Below, piece by piece: positions 18,055-26,053 of a DNA stretch of 45,055 nt; the stretch's first letter is position 1, and every line of letters begins with the position of its first letter. The notes beneath the pieces are model-generated. The model was not told the DNA's origin. It made no database searches and worked only from the letters and a program-made list of their open reading frames with translations. Position numbers and translations under genes: made by a program. This DNA is from Bifidobacterium vansinderenii (GTDB lineage Bacteria; Actinomycetota; Actinomycetes; Actinomycetales; Bifidobacteriaceae): contig NZ_NEWD01000008.1 in assembly GCF_002234915.1 (NCBI RefSeq), forward strand, positions 1 to 45,055. The letters are read 5' to 3'.

Positions 18055-19611
18055 TTAGCGCCACTCCTCCCTGGCACTACGGCCGGTAGCGGTGTCGTCC
18101 TTGTCGGGACGAGCGGATTCGGTGTGATCAGCGCGATCGGCATGATCGTGATCGCCGCGACGAGCGTCATCATGATCGCCGTGCCTGTCCACCGTACCAT
18201 CGGATTCGTCGGACGGATTGAGGTCCGGCTTGGATGCGCTCGGGTTCACGCTCTTCTTCGGAATCGCCACGGTCTGCGAATCATCAAGCTCGGCGGATGT
18301 GGAGTATCCCGCAAGACGGCTGTGCACGTACTCGAGCTCACCGCTCACCGCGGAGGAATGCACGCGCACACGAGTGGTCGACCCCTGTGCGGCGCGCGGC
18401 ATGTGGTCCGCCACGGGCTTGACCACATGGGTGTTGAACGCCTCCACGCCCTCCACCATCTTCGACTTCTTCACCGGCTTCGGATCACTCAGCAGCGGCG
18501 AGTCGATGAGTTCGTAACGCTTGGTGTACGCCTTGAACACGGTCTGGAAGCTGGCCGTGAGCGGCAGGGCGAGGAATGCACCCAACGCGCCGAACACCGA
18601 TCCGAGCGCCAGCACCGCAAGGAAGGCGATGGCCGGGTTGAGGTCCATGGTTCGCTGCGAGATCGCCGGCGACAGGATCAGGTTCTCGATCTGCTGGTAG
18701 ACGACGATATAGATGAGCACGAACAGCGCGTACTTGATGCCGTTGGTGCCCCATGCGGACACGACCGGCAGGGCGCCGCCGATGTAGGTGCCCACCGTGG
18801 GGATGAACTGCGAGACCAGTCCGCAGAAGATCGACAGCGGCAGCCAGTACGGGATGTTGAGCGTCATCATGAAGATTGACATGCATACGCTGGAGATGGC
18901 GGCCAGAATGATGCGGCTGTACAGGAAGTTCGAGATCTGGTCCTGCACCACGGTCCACACCACCAGGAAACGCTCCTGGCTCTTGGGCGCGATCCACTGG
19001 CAAAGGCTGCGGCGCATGGCCGGGAACGCCGCGGAAATATAGTAGGTGACCAGCGCCACGGTCATGATGCCCAGCAGCACGTTGAGCAGTGAGAACGTGG
19101 TGGACAGCGCCTGGTTGGCGAAGTTGGTGACCGTGCTGGTCTGCAGGCTCTTGAACACCTCCATGCCCAGATCCTCCATGCTGGGCACCTTCCAGTTGGT
19201 CTGGGACTCGATCACGTCGACGATCTGGTTGTACAGGCCTGGCAGACTCTTGACCATGCCCACCAGCTGCTGCACAAACATGTTGCCGAACAGGGTGAGC
19301 AGTCCGCAGATGATCACCAGAAGCGAGACCAGCGTCACACCGGACGCCACTGCACGCTTCCAGCCGTGGCTGACCAGCCATCGGACCACGGGCTCCACCG
19401 CCAGCGCGATGAACATGGAGATCACCACATACAAGATGATCGAGTCGATCTTGCCCCAAGTGTTCCACACGAACACCGCCGCGAACACCGCGATCGCGGT
19501 ATACAGCAGGCCACGGCCGAACCATTCCGGAGGTCTCCGTGGGTCCCCCTTGCCCGGAAACACCGATCCGACGTCAAAGCGTTCTTCCTGACGTTCATTC
19601 ATACGCGACAT
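18055..19611 (-). CDS. AI-2E / PerM family membrane protein
   Basis: This is a polytopic protein of about 518 residues of the AI-2E transporter (UPF0118, PerM) family. Eight or so helices run from about residue 30 to 370, with the family hallmark FIPTVGTYIGGALP and the LALGSVFGALGAFLALPLTA region. Members transport varied substrates or act as Na+/H+ antiporters; the role here is unknown. The C-terminal 130 residues are soluble and end in an Asp/His-rich tail (GDHDDARRGDHDHADRAD), unusual and possibly metal-binding. Start 19611 is chosen for GGTGGG five bases upstream; 19602 is an alternative. The open frame to 19905 overlaps the divergent gene and is not coding. Confidence 0.86.
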   Translation of the reverse strand: MSRMNERQEERFDVGSVFPGKGDPRRPPEWFGRGLLYTAIAVFAAVFVWNTWGKIDSIILYVVISMFIALAVEPVVRWLVSHGWKRAVASGVTLVSLLVIICGLLTLFGNMFVQQLVGMVKSLPGLYNQIVDVIESQTNWKVPSMEDLGMEVFKSLQTSTVTNFANQALSTTFSLLNVLLGIMTVALVTYYISAAFPAMRRSLCQWIAPKSQERFLVVWTVVQDQISNFLYSRIILAAISSVCMSIFMMTLNIPYWLPLSIFCGLVSQFIPTVGTYIGGALPVVSAWGTNGIKYALFVLIYIVVYQQIENLILSPAISQRTMDLNPAIAFLAVLALGSVFGALGAFLALPLTASFQTVFKAYTKRYELIDSPLLSDPKPVKKSKMVEGVEAFNTHVVKPVADHMPRAAQGSTTRVRVHSSAVSGELEYVHSRLAGYSTSAELDDSQTVAIPKKSVNPSASKPDLNPSDESDGTVDRHGDHDDARRGDHDHADRADHTESARPDKDDTATGRSAREEWR

Positions 19612-19726
19612 TATTCCCACCGACGGTGACATGCGATCCGAGTTCGACGATATATGAAACGTTCGTTCACAAAACGTTTGCCCGGCGGACGTCGTGCAAT
19701 CCCAGCTCTCGCGTATTGTGGAAGAC

Positions 19727-20680
19727 GTGCTTACCGTCTCGATCGTGATTCCGGCATGGAATGAGGAAGAAAGAATCGCCGACTGTCTGCTCAACGCTAC
19801 GCGACAGACCGTGCGCCCCCACGAGGTCATCGTGGTCAACAACCGCTCCACCGACAACACCGCGCAGGTGGTGAAGGACTTCATCAGGGAGCATCCCGAC
19901 GACAACGTGATCCTGATGGATCAGGATGAGGAACAGGGGCTGATCCCCACCAGAAACTATGGTCTCGACCACGCCACGGGCGATATCCTTGGCCGTTTCG
20001 ACGCCGACTGCATGATCAAGCCCGACTGGGTGGAGGTCGTCACCGGCATCTTCACCGAGGACCCTGACGCGATGGGCGCCACCGGTCCGGTGATGTACTA
20101 CGACATGCCGTCCCGCCATTTCGGCCTCAAGGGGGACAATTCCATTCGCAAGCGCATCTATCGCGCGGACGACGGTCAGCCGCTGCTGTTCGGTTCGAAC
20201 ATGGCGCTGCGCGCCTCCGCATGGCGTGAGATCTCCGGCGAGGTGTGCCGGGACAAGTCAGACGTGATGCACGAGGACATCGACATCTCGCTGCATCTGA
20301 TGGGCAAGGGGCTCAAGACCGTGTATTCGCCGCGCATGATCGCCGGCATGAGCGCCCGTCGCATGGATACGTCGCTTTCGTCGTTCCGTAACTATATGAA
20401 GCGGTTCAAGAACACGTTCGACGCGCATCCCCAGCATTGGCGCAAGCACAAGCCGGAGATCCTGTTCACCGCCATGTATCCGATGATGCACCTGTTCTAC
20501 CCGGTGTGGCAGAAGGTGCTGAATTCCGCAGATATCAATCCGGCCGAGGCCGCGTGGATCAACGAGCAGATGGAGCTCGTGGAGCGCGAGGGCAAGGAGC
20601 TGTACGATGAGACGCCCACCGATGAGGAGTGGGACGCGGAGCATGGCGAGAAGTCCGGGAAGCCGCAGTCGCACGAGTAG
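19727..20680 (+). CDS. glycosyltransferase, family 2
   Basis: This is a soluble GT2 enzyme of about 317 residues with VSIVIPAWNEEERIADCL at the N-terminus, NNRSTDNT, RFDADCMI (DxD metal site) and EDIDISLHLMGKG (catalytic acid region). There are no clear membrane helices, unlike the divergent GT2 gene at 16828. It likely transfers a sugar to a lipid or surface glycan. GTG 19727 has GGAAG before it; GTG codons at 19694 and 19718 are alternatives. The gene diverges from the AI-2E family gene with a short shared promoter region and ends in an acidic tail before two strong hairpins. Confidence 0.86.
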   Translation: MLTVSIVIPAWNEEERIADCLLNATRQTVRPHEVIVVNNRSTDNTAQVVKDFIREHPDDNVILMDQDEEQGLIPTRNYGLDHATGDILGRFDADCMIKPDWVEVVTGIFTEDPDAMGATGPVMYYDMPSRHFGLKGDNSIRKRIYRADDGQPLLFGSNMALRASAWREISGEVCRDKSDVMHEDIDISLHLMGKGLKTVYSPRMIAGMSARRMDTSLSSFRNYMKRFKNTFDAHPQHWRKHKPEILFTAMYPMMHLFYPVWQKVLNSADINPAEAAWINEQMELVEREGKELYDETPTDEEWDAEHGEKSGKPQSHE

Positions 20681-20701
20681 CAGCTGACGTGCTGGGATAT
20701 G

Positions 20702-20741
20702 ACTGAGGGGGAGAGATCCGTATGGGTCTCTCCCCCTCAGT
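20702..20741 (+). terminator. terminator after glycosyltransferase
   Basis: ACTGAGGGGGAGAGA (20702-20716) pairs with TCTCTCCCCCTCAGT (20727-20741) over a 10-base loop. The stem core matches the CCCTCAGT of the dispersed repeat. Confidence 0.8.
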
Positions 20742-20760
20742 GAATTTATAAGGTTGTTGG

Positions 20761-20824
20761 TTTCGGGCCGCGCGTTCCCCTCAGTCTGCGCCTTGCTTGA
20801 CTGAGGGGAACGCGCGGCCCGAAA
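20761..20824. terminator. 26-bp perfect hairpin between convergent genes
   Basis: The arms 20761-20786 and 20799-20824 are perfect reverse complements of 26 bases (TTTCGGGCCGCGCGTTCC on the outer part, CCTCAGTC inside) around a 12-base loop. On the minus strand it lies nine bases past the fucO stop and ends in CGAAA, so it is an extreme terminator for that gene and a barrier to convergent transcription. Confidence 0.8.
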
Positions 20825-20833
20825 ACCGATGGG

Positions 20834-21985
20834 TTACATCAGGCTCTTGTAGATGGCGAGGATGTCCTCCTCGGTGGCCTTGCGCGGGTTGCCCGGGGTG
20901 CACACGTCGTTGAACGCGTCGTGGGCCAGGGGCGCCAGGTCGGCCTCGGTGGCACCGACCTCGCTGATCGTGGTCGGGTTCTTCAGGTCCACGGTCAGCT
21001 TGTGCACGGCCTGCACGGCCTCCTCGCGCACGGTCTCCAGATCGCCCGTGTACGCGTCGGCCACACCGAACGCGTCGGCGATGTCGCGGAACTTCTCGCC
21101 GGTGTAGTCCTTGTTGTACTCCATGACCGGGGCCAGCAGGATGCCGTTGGCCACGCCGTGCGCCACGCCCAGACGGCCGCCCAGCGGGTGGGCCATGCCG
21201 TGCACCAGGCCCAGGCCGACGTTCGAGTAGGCCATGCCGGTGATGTAGGAGGCGTACGCCATCTGCTCGCCGGCCGGCACGTCGCCGTCGGCGGACTTCG
21301 CGAGGTTCTTGGCGATCATGCGGATGGTCTGCATGGAAAGGCAGTCGGACAGGCTCCAGGCGCCCGGGGTGATGAAGCCCTCGATCGCGTGGGTCAGGGC
21401 GTCCAGACCGGTGGCGACCTTCAGGCCGCGCGGCATGGAGTCGGTCAGGTCCGGGTCCACGAACGCGACGATCGGAATGTCGTGCGGGTCCACGGCCACG
21501 AACTTGCGCTTGTTCTTCGTGTCGGTGATCACGTAGTTGATCGTGGTCTCGGAGGCGGTGCCGGCGGTGGTGGGCACGCCGAAGATCGGTACGCTCGGGT
21601 TCTTCGTGTCGGCCACGCCCTCAAGGGAGAGCACGTCGCCGAACTCCGGGTTCGCGGTGATGATGCCGATGCCCTTGCAGGTGTCCTGGGGGCTGCCGCC
21701 GCCCAGACCGATCAGGAAGTCGGCGCCGGACGCCTTGAAGCGAAGCACGCCGTCCTGAATGCATTCCACCGGCGGGTTCGGCTTCACGTTGTCGAACACC
21801 TCGTACGGCAGGCCGGCCGCGTCGAGCACATCGGTGACCTTCTTCGCGGTGCCAGTCTCCAGCAGCACCGGATCGGTGACGATGAACGCCTTCTTGAATC
21901 CGTGCTTCTTGGCGACCTCCGGGATCTCCTTGATCGCGCCGCGACCGAAGTACGCCGTCTGGTTGAAGATCATCCTGTAGACCAT
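20834..21985 (-). CDS. fucO: iron-containing alcohol dehydrogenase, lactaldehyde reductase type
   Basis: This is a group III Fe-dependent dehydrogenase of 383 residues, the length of E. coli FucO, which reduces L-lactaldehyde to 1,2-propanediol with NADH. The NAD loop GLGGGSPQD, the metal ligands in GLDALTHAIEG and the HGMAHPLGGRLGVAHG stretch are present. Start 21985 follows AAGGAGAACAGC; an ATG at 22003 is just ahead of that site and unlikely. In bifidobacteria such genes serve fucose/rhamnose breakdown or redox balance. A FucP-like carrier lies at 40667 but no other fucose gene is nearby, so the substrate is not certain. Codon bias suggests strong expression. Confidence 0.88.
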   Translation of the reverse strand: MVYRMIFNQTAYFGRGAIKEIPEVAKKHGFKKAFIVTDPVLLETGTAKKVTDVLDAAGLPYEVFDNVKPNPPVECIQDGVLRFKASGADFLIGLGGGSPQDTCKGIGIITANPEFGDVLSLEGVADTKNPSVPIFGVPTTAGTASETTINYVITDTKNKRKFVAVDPHDIPIVAFVDPDLTDSMPRGLKVATGLDALTHAIEGFITPGAWSLSDCLSMQTIRMIAKNLAKSADGDVPAGEQMAYASYITGMAYSNVGLGLVHGMAHPLGGRLGVAHGVANGILLAPVMEYNKDYTGEKFRDIADAFGVADAYTGDLETVREEAVQAVHKLTVDLKNPTTISEVGATEADLAPLAHDAFNDVCTPGNPRKATEEDILAIYKSLM

Positions 21986-22035
21986 GCTGTTCTCCTTTGA
22001 CATTTAAGGTCTGTCGACTATTGGAGTTCCCCTAC

Positions 22036-22132
22036 ATTGGAAGCGCTCCATCGATAAACATGGTACCGCCTATTTGACCGTTCCAGTGACAGAACTCCCA
22101 AAATATCTTCATAAGTCCCTATATGTGGGACT
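22036..22132 (-). promoter_or_regulatory. candidate control sites upstream of fucO
   Basis: AGTCCC-n7-GGGACT (22114-22132) is a perfect 6-base inverted repeat, and TTGGAAGCGCTCCAT (22036-22050), with an AGCGCT core, recalls LacI-type sites. Both lie in the 5' region of fucO (22004-22250), where I see no gene. A short frame over 22018-22305 runs into the tRNA and is not real. Confidence 0.3.
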
Positions 22133-22251
22133 ATTGGACGGGTCGCCAACATCCTTCCTTGGATGGCCATTGTGAACGCGCACAAGACGACTGCGACACC
22201 GACACGCCATCCCACATTTAGGAACGGACCATAGGAACGCCGAACAAATAC

Positions 22252-22283
22252 AAAAAATCCCCGCCAAGAAAACCCGCGGGGAT
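22252..22283 (-). terminator. terminator of minus-strand tRNA pair
   Basis: On the minus strand ATCCCCGC and GCGGGGAT form the stem, followed by TTTTTT. Its twin follows the plus-strand tRNA-Phe at 25312. Confidence 0.85.
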
Positions 22284-22286
22284 ATC

Positions 22287-22362
22287 TGGTGGCTCCGAGC
22301 GGCATCGATCCGCTGACCTAACGATTTTCAGTCGTTCGCTCTACCAACTGAGCTACAGAGCC
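22287..22362 (-). tRNA. tRNA-Phe (GAA)
   Basis: This is a 76-base cloverleaf with encoded CCA. The anticodon stem-loop CGACTGAAAATCG gives GAA. It is identical to the plus-strand copy at 25233-25308. It is cotranscribed after tRNA-Asp, and the spacer contains a CCCGG...CCGGG hairpin. Confidence 0.97.
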
Positions 22363-22403
22363 ATTGAACAAAAAACCCGGCGAAAACCGGGCTTTCATCC
22401 AAG

Positions 22404-22477
22404 CGACTCCGACCGGACTTGAACCGGCGACCTCCGCCGTGACAGGGCGGCGCTCTAACCAACTGAGCTACGGAGCC
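22404..22477 (-). tRNA. tRNA-Asp (GTC)
   Basis: This 74-base tRNA has anticodon loop CTGTCAC giving GTC, and no encoded CCA. It is identical to the plus-strand copy at 25116-25189. Upstream on the minus strand lie TTGCAT and TAATAT 16 bases apart (about 22524-22551), a good promoter. Confidence 0.97.
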
Positions 22478-22657
22478 ATTTCGTTGACTTCTTGACTTCG
22501 CTTGAAGCAACGAGTAGAAATATTACATGAATGCGCGAATGATGCAAATCGAGTCGTCGTTCGGCGTGTCGCACTCTGCCCAAAACCCCGAAAACCATTG
22601 AAATTCCAACGAAATCGTCTTGTTCATACGCAGACCTATGATTTACCGTGATTTTGT

Positions 22658-22686
22658 CTGCATGTCGCCCAACGGTGGGCTATACT
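22658..22686 (+). promoter_or_regulatory. probable galE promoter
   Basis: TATACT at 22681-22686 with CTGCAT 17 bases upstream gives a plausible -10/-35 pair. The resulting leader of about 120 bases (22690-22810) is A-rich at first and carries no other gene. The region 22479-22657 shows only the tRNA-Asp promoter on the other strand. Confidence 0.45.
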
Positions 22687-22810
22687 GAAGATGTTAAAAA
22701 AGATAACAAAAGCGAGCAAAAGTGAACATTTTGCGTCACGGGCCGACAGATTAACCGACATATCCCGCCGACGCGCAATGTCACCGCCCGCTATGTCAGG
22801 AAGGTACACC

Positions 22811-23824
22811 ATGACAGTTCTGGTCACAGGAGGCTGCGGCTACATCGGCGCACACGTGGTCCACGCCCTTCATCAGGCCGGCGAAAAGGTCGTCGTCGTC
22901 GACGATCTGAGCTACGGCAAGCCCACTCGCATCGAGGGCTCCCGCCTGTACGGCATGGACATCTCCGCCCCCGGCGCCGGCGAGCGCCTGGCCGAGATCC
23001 TCGACGCCGAGGACGTCGAGGCCGTGATCCACTTCGCCGCCCGCAAGCAGGTGGGCGAGTCCGTCGAGAAGCCGCTGTGGTACTACCAGCAGAACATCAA
23101 CGGCATGCTCAACGTGCTCACCGGCATGACCAAGTCCAAGAAGGCCAAGAAGCTCGTCTTCTCCTCCTCCGCCGCCACCTACGGCGTTCCGCCGGTGGAC
23201 GTGGTGCCCGAGGACGTGGTGCCGATGCTGCCGATCAATCCGTACGGCCAGACCAAGCTGTTCGGCGAGTGGATGGCCCGTGCGTGCGAGGAGCCGTTCG
23301 GCATTCGCTTCTGTGCGCTGCGCTACTTCAACGTGGCCGGCTGCGGCCCGGTGGAACTCGAGGACCCGGCCACCCTGAACCTGATCCCGATGTTGCTCGA
23401 CCGTCTGAAGAAGGGCAAGGCCCCGGCGATCTTCGGCGACGACTACCCCACTCCGGACGGCACCTGCGTGCGCGACTACATCCACGTCTCCGATCTGGCC
23501 GACGCGCACATCGCCGCGCTGAGCTACCTCGACCGCGACGAGCGCAAGTACGATGCCTTCAACGTGGGCACCGGCGAAGGCACGTCCGTGCGTCAGATCG
23601 TCGACGAGCTGAAGAAGGTCACCGGCCTGCCGTTCAAGGAGACCGTAATGGCCCGCCGCGCCGGCGATCCGCCGCACCTGATCGGCTCCCCCAAGCGCAT
23701 CAACGAGGAGATGGGCTGGCATGCCAAGTACAACGTGGAGGACATCGTTCGCTCCGCATGGGAAGCCTGGCAGGCCAACCCCGAGCATCACATCGACGTC
23801 GAGCACTGGAAGCAGGCCGACTGA
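22811..23824 (+). CDS. galE: UDP-glucose 4-epimerase
   Basis: GalE (337 residues) interconverts UDP-glucose and UDP-galactose, a step that in bifidobacteria serves both the Leloir and the lacto-N-biose/galacto-N-biose pathways and supplies surface glycans. It is an extended SDR enzyme: NAD loop VTGGCGYIGAHVV at the N-terminus, SSSAATYG, and the YGQTK active-site YxxxK. The C-terminal part has the usual HLIGSPKRINEEMGW pattern. AGGAAGG precedes ATG 22811; the frame is open to 22691 but that part is leader. It stands alone between tRNA genes and has its own terminator. Confidence 0.95.
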   Translation: MTVLVTGGCGYIGAHVVHALHQAGEKVVVVDDLSYGKPTRIEGSRLYGMDISAPGAGERLAEILDAEDVEAVIHFAARKQVGESVEKPLWYYQQNINGMLNVLTGMTKSKKAKKLVFSSSAATYGVPPVDVVPEDVVPMLPINPYGQTKLFGEWMARACEEPFGIRFCALRYFNVAGCGPVELEDPATLNLIPMLLDRLKKGKAPAIFGDDYPTPDGTCVRDYIHVSDLADAHIAALSYLDRDERKYDAFNVGTGEGTSVRQIVDELKKVTGLPFKETVMARRAGDPPHLIGSPKRINEEMGWHAKYNVEDIVRSAWEAWQANPEHHIDVEHWKQAD

Positions 23825-23850
23825 TAGCGTGATCACACCATGACGGATAG

Positions 23851-23893
23851 ACGGGTCCGTGACCGCGAAAACGGCGGTCACGGACCCGTTTTT
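23851..23893 (+). terminator. terminator of galE
   Basis: ACGGGTCCGTGACCGC and GCGGTCACGGACCCGT form a perfect 16-base stem with a seven-base loop, followed by TTTTA. Confidence 0.92.
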
Positions 23894-23993
23894 ATATTCC
23901 CGCCATCGTGGCACAGGCCGACGCCCCATTCATTCGCGACGGTTCGCTAGGGTGGAGTCATCATCGATATCACGATCAGCAATCGGAGTTTTC

Positions 23994-24860
23994 ATGAACG
24001 ATTCCATGACCGCCGCACCAGCGGACAACACGCCCCAGAACGACGAGACGACGCCGCAGCCCGCGGAACGTCCCTATGAACATCGCGAACTCATGTCGTT
24101 CGTCCGCCGCTCCTCACGACTTGACAAGCGTCTGCAGAAGGCGTGGGACAACTATGCCGGCACCTATCTGCTCGATCTTCCCCAGGTGGGAGGCCGCGAA
24201 CTGTCGGTTGACCCCGATTTCCATTTCGACCGGGCATTCGCGGAACGCACGTGGGGCAACGGCAACCCGCTGATCGTGGAGATCGGCACCGGGCAGGGCG
24301 AGAACATCGTCGCCGCCGCGCAGAACAATCCCGAAACGAACTTCCTGGCGCTGGAGGTCTATCGCCCGGGCGTGGCCCACGCGCTGCTCAAGGCCGGCAA
24401 ATACGAACTTTCCAATCTGCGCGTGGCCGAGGTGAACGCCCCCGATCTGATGAAGGTCTGCGAGACCGGCCTGCTCGAGGAGGTGTGGACGTTCTTCCCC
24501 GACCCGTGGCCCAAGACCCGTCACCACAAGCGCCGCATCGTGCAGGATGCGCTCGCCGTGGACGTGCACCGCGCACTGCGCCGGGGTGGACTGTGGCGCA
24601 TCGCCACCGACATCGAAGACTACGCCCTGCATGTGCACGAGGTGATGGACGGACGCGACGACTTTGAGAACACCGGCACGATCACCGTGAGTCTGCCCAC
24701 CGAGCACGTCAGCAAGGGCACTGCGGACACTGCAGCGTCCCTCCCCCACGCCGACTTCTCCGAGTCGGAACGCTTCGACGGCCGCGTGCTTACCAATTTC
24801 GAGAAGAAGGGCATCGACGCGGGTCGCGTGATCCACGATTTCGCCTACCGCGCCAAGTAG
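23994..24860 (+). CDS. trmB: tRNA (guanine-N7-)-methyltransferase
   Basis: TrmB (288 residues) methylates G46 in the tRNA variable loop using S-adenosylmethionine. The SAM site is [12 protein letters not shown], and the tRNA-binding [16 protein letters not shown] signature is complete. The first 40 residues are a polar extension, then [13 protein letters not shown]. Start 24001-region alternatives exist, but ATG 23994 has CGGAG nine bases upstream, while the frame open to 23859 overlaps the galE terminator. It ends 137 bases before a tRNA operon whose products are probable substrates. Confidence 0.93.
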   Translation: MNDSMTAAPADNTPQNDETTPQPAERPYEHRELMSFVRRSSRLDKRLQKAWDNYAGTYLLDLPQVGGRELSVDPDFHFDRAFAERTWGNGNPLIVEIGTGQGENIVAAAQNNPETNFLALEVYRPGVAHALLKAGKYELSNLRVAEVNAPDLMKVCETGLLEEVWTFFPDPWPKTRHHKRRIVQDALAVDVHRALRRGGLWRIATDIEDYALHVHEVMDGRDDFENTGTITVSLPTEHVSKGTADTAASLPHADFSESERFDGRVLTNFEKKGIDAGRVIHDFAYRAK

Positions 24861-24955
24861 CCGCCGTCACTCCCCAACAGACAGCTCGATAACGGTCAAA
24901 CCGTTGAAAACACAGGGGTTCAAGCCGATAACCACCAACGCGACACGCCGAGAGT

Positions 24956-24984
24956 TGCGCATCTGAAATGACTCCCGTAATATC
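24956..24984 (+). promoter_or_regulatory. promoter of Glu-Asp-Phe tRNA operon
   Basis: TTGCGC (24956-24961) and TAATAT (24979-24984) are 17 bases apart, 13 bases before the tRNA-Glu. The same TAATAT box precedes the minus-strand tRNA-Asp and the tRNA-Pro. Confidence 0.75.
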
Positions 24985-24997
24985 AATCGAGTTGTTC

Positions 24998-25069
24998 GCC
25001 CCCGTCGTCTAACGGTTAGGACATCAGACTTTCAATCTGACAACGAGAGTTCGACTCTCTCCGGGGGTA
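24998..25069 (+). tRNA. tRNA-Glu (TTC)
   Basis: This is a 72-base cloverleaf. The anticodon arm CAGACTTTCAATCTG gives TTC. The acceptor is GCCCCCG / CGGGGGT and no CCA is encoded. It is the first of three plus-strand tRNA genes and has no partner in the inverted copy. Confidence 0.96.
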
Positions 25070-25115
25070 CGAAATCAACCGCAAGGTTGGATTTCATGAG
25101 TAGTTTACTACTTGT

Positions 25116-25189
25116 GGCTCCGTAGCTCAGTTGGTTAGAGCGCCGCCCTGTCACGGCGGAGGTCGCCGGTTCAAGTCCGGTCGGAGTCG
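25116..25189 (+). tRNA. tRNA-Asp (GTC)
   Basis: Identical to the minus-strand copy at 22404-22477. A CCCGG...CCGGG hairpin with TTTTT follows at 25202-25221, similar in place and sequence to the one in the other pair. Confidence 0.97.
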
Positions 25190-25232
25190 CGAATGGCAAA
25201 GCCCGGTTTCGGCCGGGTTTTTCACTATTCAT

Positions 25233-25308
25233 GGCTCTGTAGCTCAGTTGGTAGAGCGAACGACTGAAAATCGTTAGGTCAGCGGATCGATGCCGCTCGG
25301 AGCCACCA
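25233..25308 (+). tRNA. tRNA-Phe (GAA)
   Basis: Identical over 76 bases to the minus-strand copy at 22287-22362, with encoded CCA. It is the last gene of the plus-strand tRNA operon. Confidence 0.97.
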
Positions 25309-25311
25309 GAC

Positions 25312-25343
25312 ATCCCCGTCGGGTTCTCCGGCGGGGATTTTTT
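25312..25343 (+). terminator. terminator of plus-strand tRNA operon
   Basis: ATCCCCGTCGG and CCGGCGGGGAT pair over a five-base loop with one G-T pair, followed by TTTTT. Confidence 0.92.
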
Positions 25344-25380
25344 GTATTCGGGTTCGGATTTGTCGGGTTCGGACGTCGAG

Positions 25381-25430
25381 CCCTCCCTCAGTCCGACTGT
25401 GCCGAACAGCTCCCTCCCTGGGAGGGAGCA
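25381..25430. repeat. compound palindromic repeat, copy 3
   Basis: CCCTCCCTCAG, an inner hairpin decayed to GTCCGAC/GCCGAAC, AG, then CTCCCTCC-ct-GGGAGGGAG, then CACGAAG. It stands 25 bases ahead of copy 4. Confidence 0.85.
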
Positions 25431-25455
25431 CGAAGGGTAACCAGCTCGCAGTCAA

Positions 25456-25503
25456 CTCCCCTCAGTCGGCCATACCGACAGCTCCCCTCATTCATGAGGG
25501 GAG
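25456..25503. repeat. compound palindromic repeat, copy 4
   Basis: CTCCCCTCA, inner hairpin GTCGG-ccata-CCGAC, AG, then CTCCCCTCAT-tc-ATGAGGGGAG, the most perfect outer arm in the set. It lies 20 bases past the stop of the phosphatase gene and could end its transcript. Confidence 0.85.
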
Positions 25504-25522
25504 CCAGAACACCGCGAACTTG

Positions 25523-26053
25523 TCAGAGCTGGGTTTCGATCCAGTCGACGATGTAGGGGGCCACTTCCTCGATCTGGTCGATGGCCACGTCGAATTCACG
25601 AGGACCGCCATACCACGGATCCACCAGATCGATCTGATCCTCATGGCCCGGCTTGGGCGTGGGAAGGTTCGGATCGAAACTGCGGTACATGTGCACCTCG
25701 CCGCGCTTGCCGGCAGGCAGCTGACGCAGCAGGGAACGCATGTGCGATGCCGTCATGGGCAGGAACAGGTCGGATTCCTCGATCTCATCGCGGGTGATGC
25801 GATGCGCGAAATGATGCGGATCCACCGCGTACCCACGCTCGCGCAGCACCTTCTGGGCGCGCGGATCGATCGGATTGCCATGCTCCTCACTGCTCACACC
25901 GCTGGACATCACACGCACGCGGTCGCCCAGTCCACGTTCCTCCACAAAATGCCGCAGAATGATCTCGGCCATGGGGGAACGGCAGATGTTGCCGGTGCAC
26001 ACGGTCATTACGGTGTAGCGGTCATCGGGACGGTTGGATCGGGTATCGGTCAT
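25523..26053 (-). CDS. low molecular weight protein tyrosine phosphatase
   Basis: This 176-residue protein belongs to the arsenate reductase/LMW-PTP fold. The P-loop VCTGNICRSPMAE (CxGNxCRSP) holds the nucleophilic cysteine, and DPWYGG near the end supplies the general acid, the usual DP motif. It is likely to remove phosphate from tyrosines of a kinase controlling surface polysaccharide, but no partner kinase is in view. The extra C-terminal 20 residues are acidic. Its start overlaps the folA stop by four bases (ATGA, 26050-26053), so it is translated with folA. Pairing with DHFR is unusual. Confidence 0.92.
   Translation of the reverse strand: MTDTRSNRPDDRYTVMTVCTGNICRSPMAEIILRHFVEERGLGDRVRVMSSGVSSEEHGNPIDPRAQKVLRERGYAVDPHHFAHRITRDEIEESDLFLPMTASHMRSLLRQLPAGKRGEVHMYRSFDPNLPTPKPGHEDQIDLVDPWYGGPREFDVAIDQIEEVAPYIVDWIETQL

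Noticed and set aside
16744-18879. A 711-codon open frame opposite the glycosyltransferase
   Set aside because: It is a shadow of real minus-strand genes and shows no recognisable domain.
22018-22305. A 95-codon frame upstream of fucO
   Set aside because: It begins inside tRNA-Phe and its terminator, has no ribosome site, and overlaps the fucO control region.
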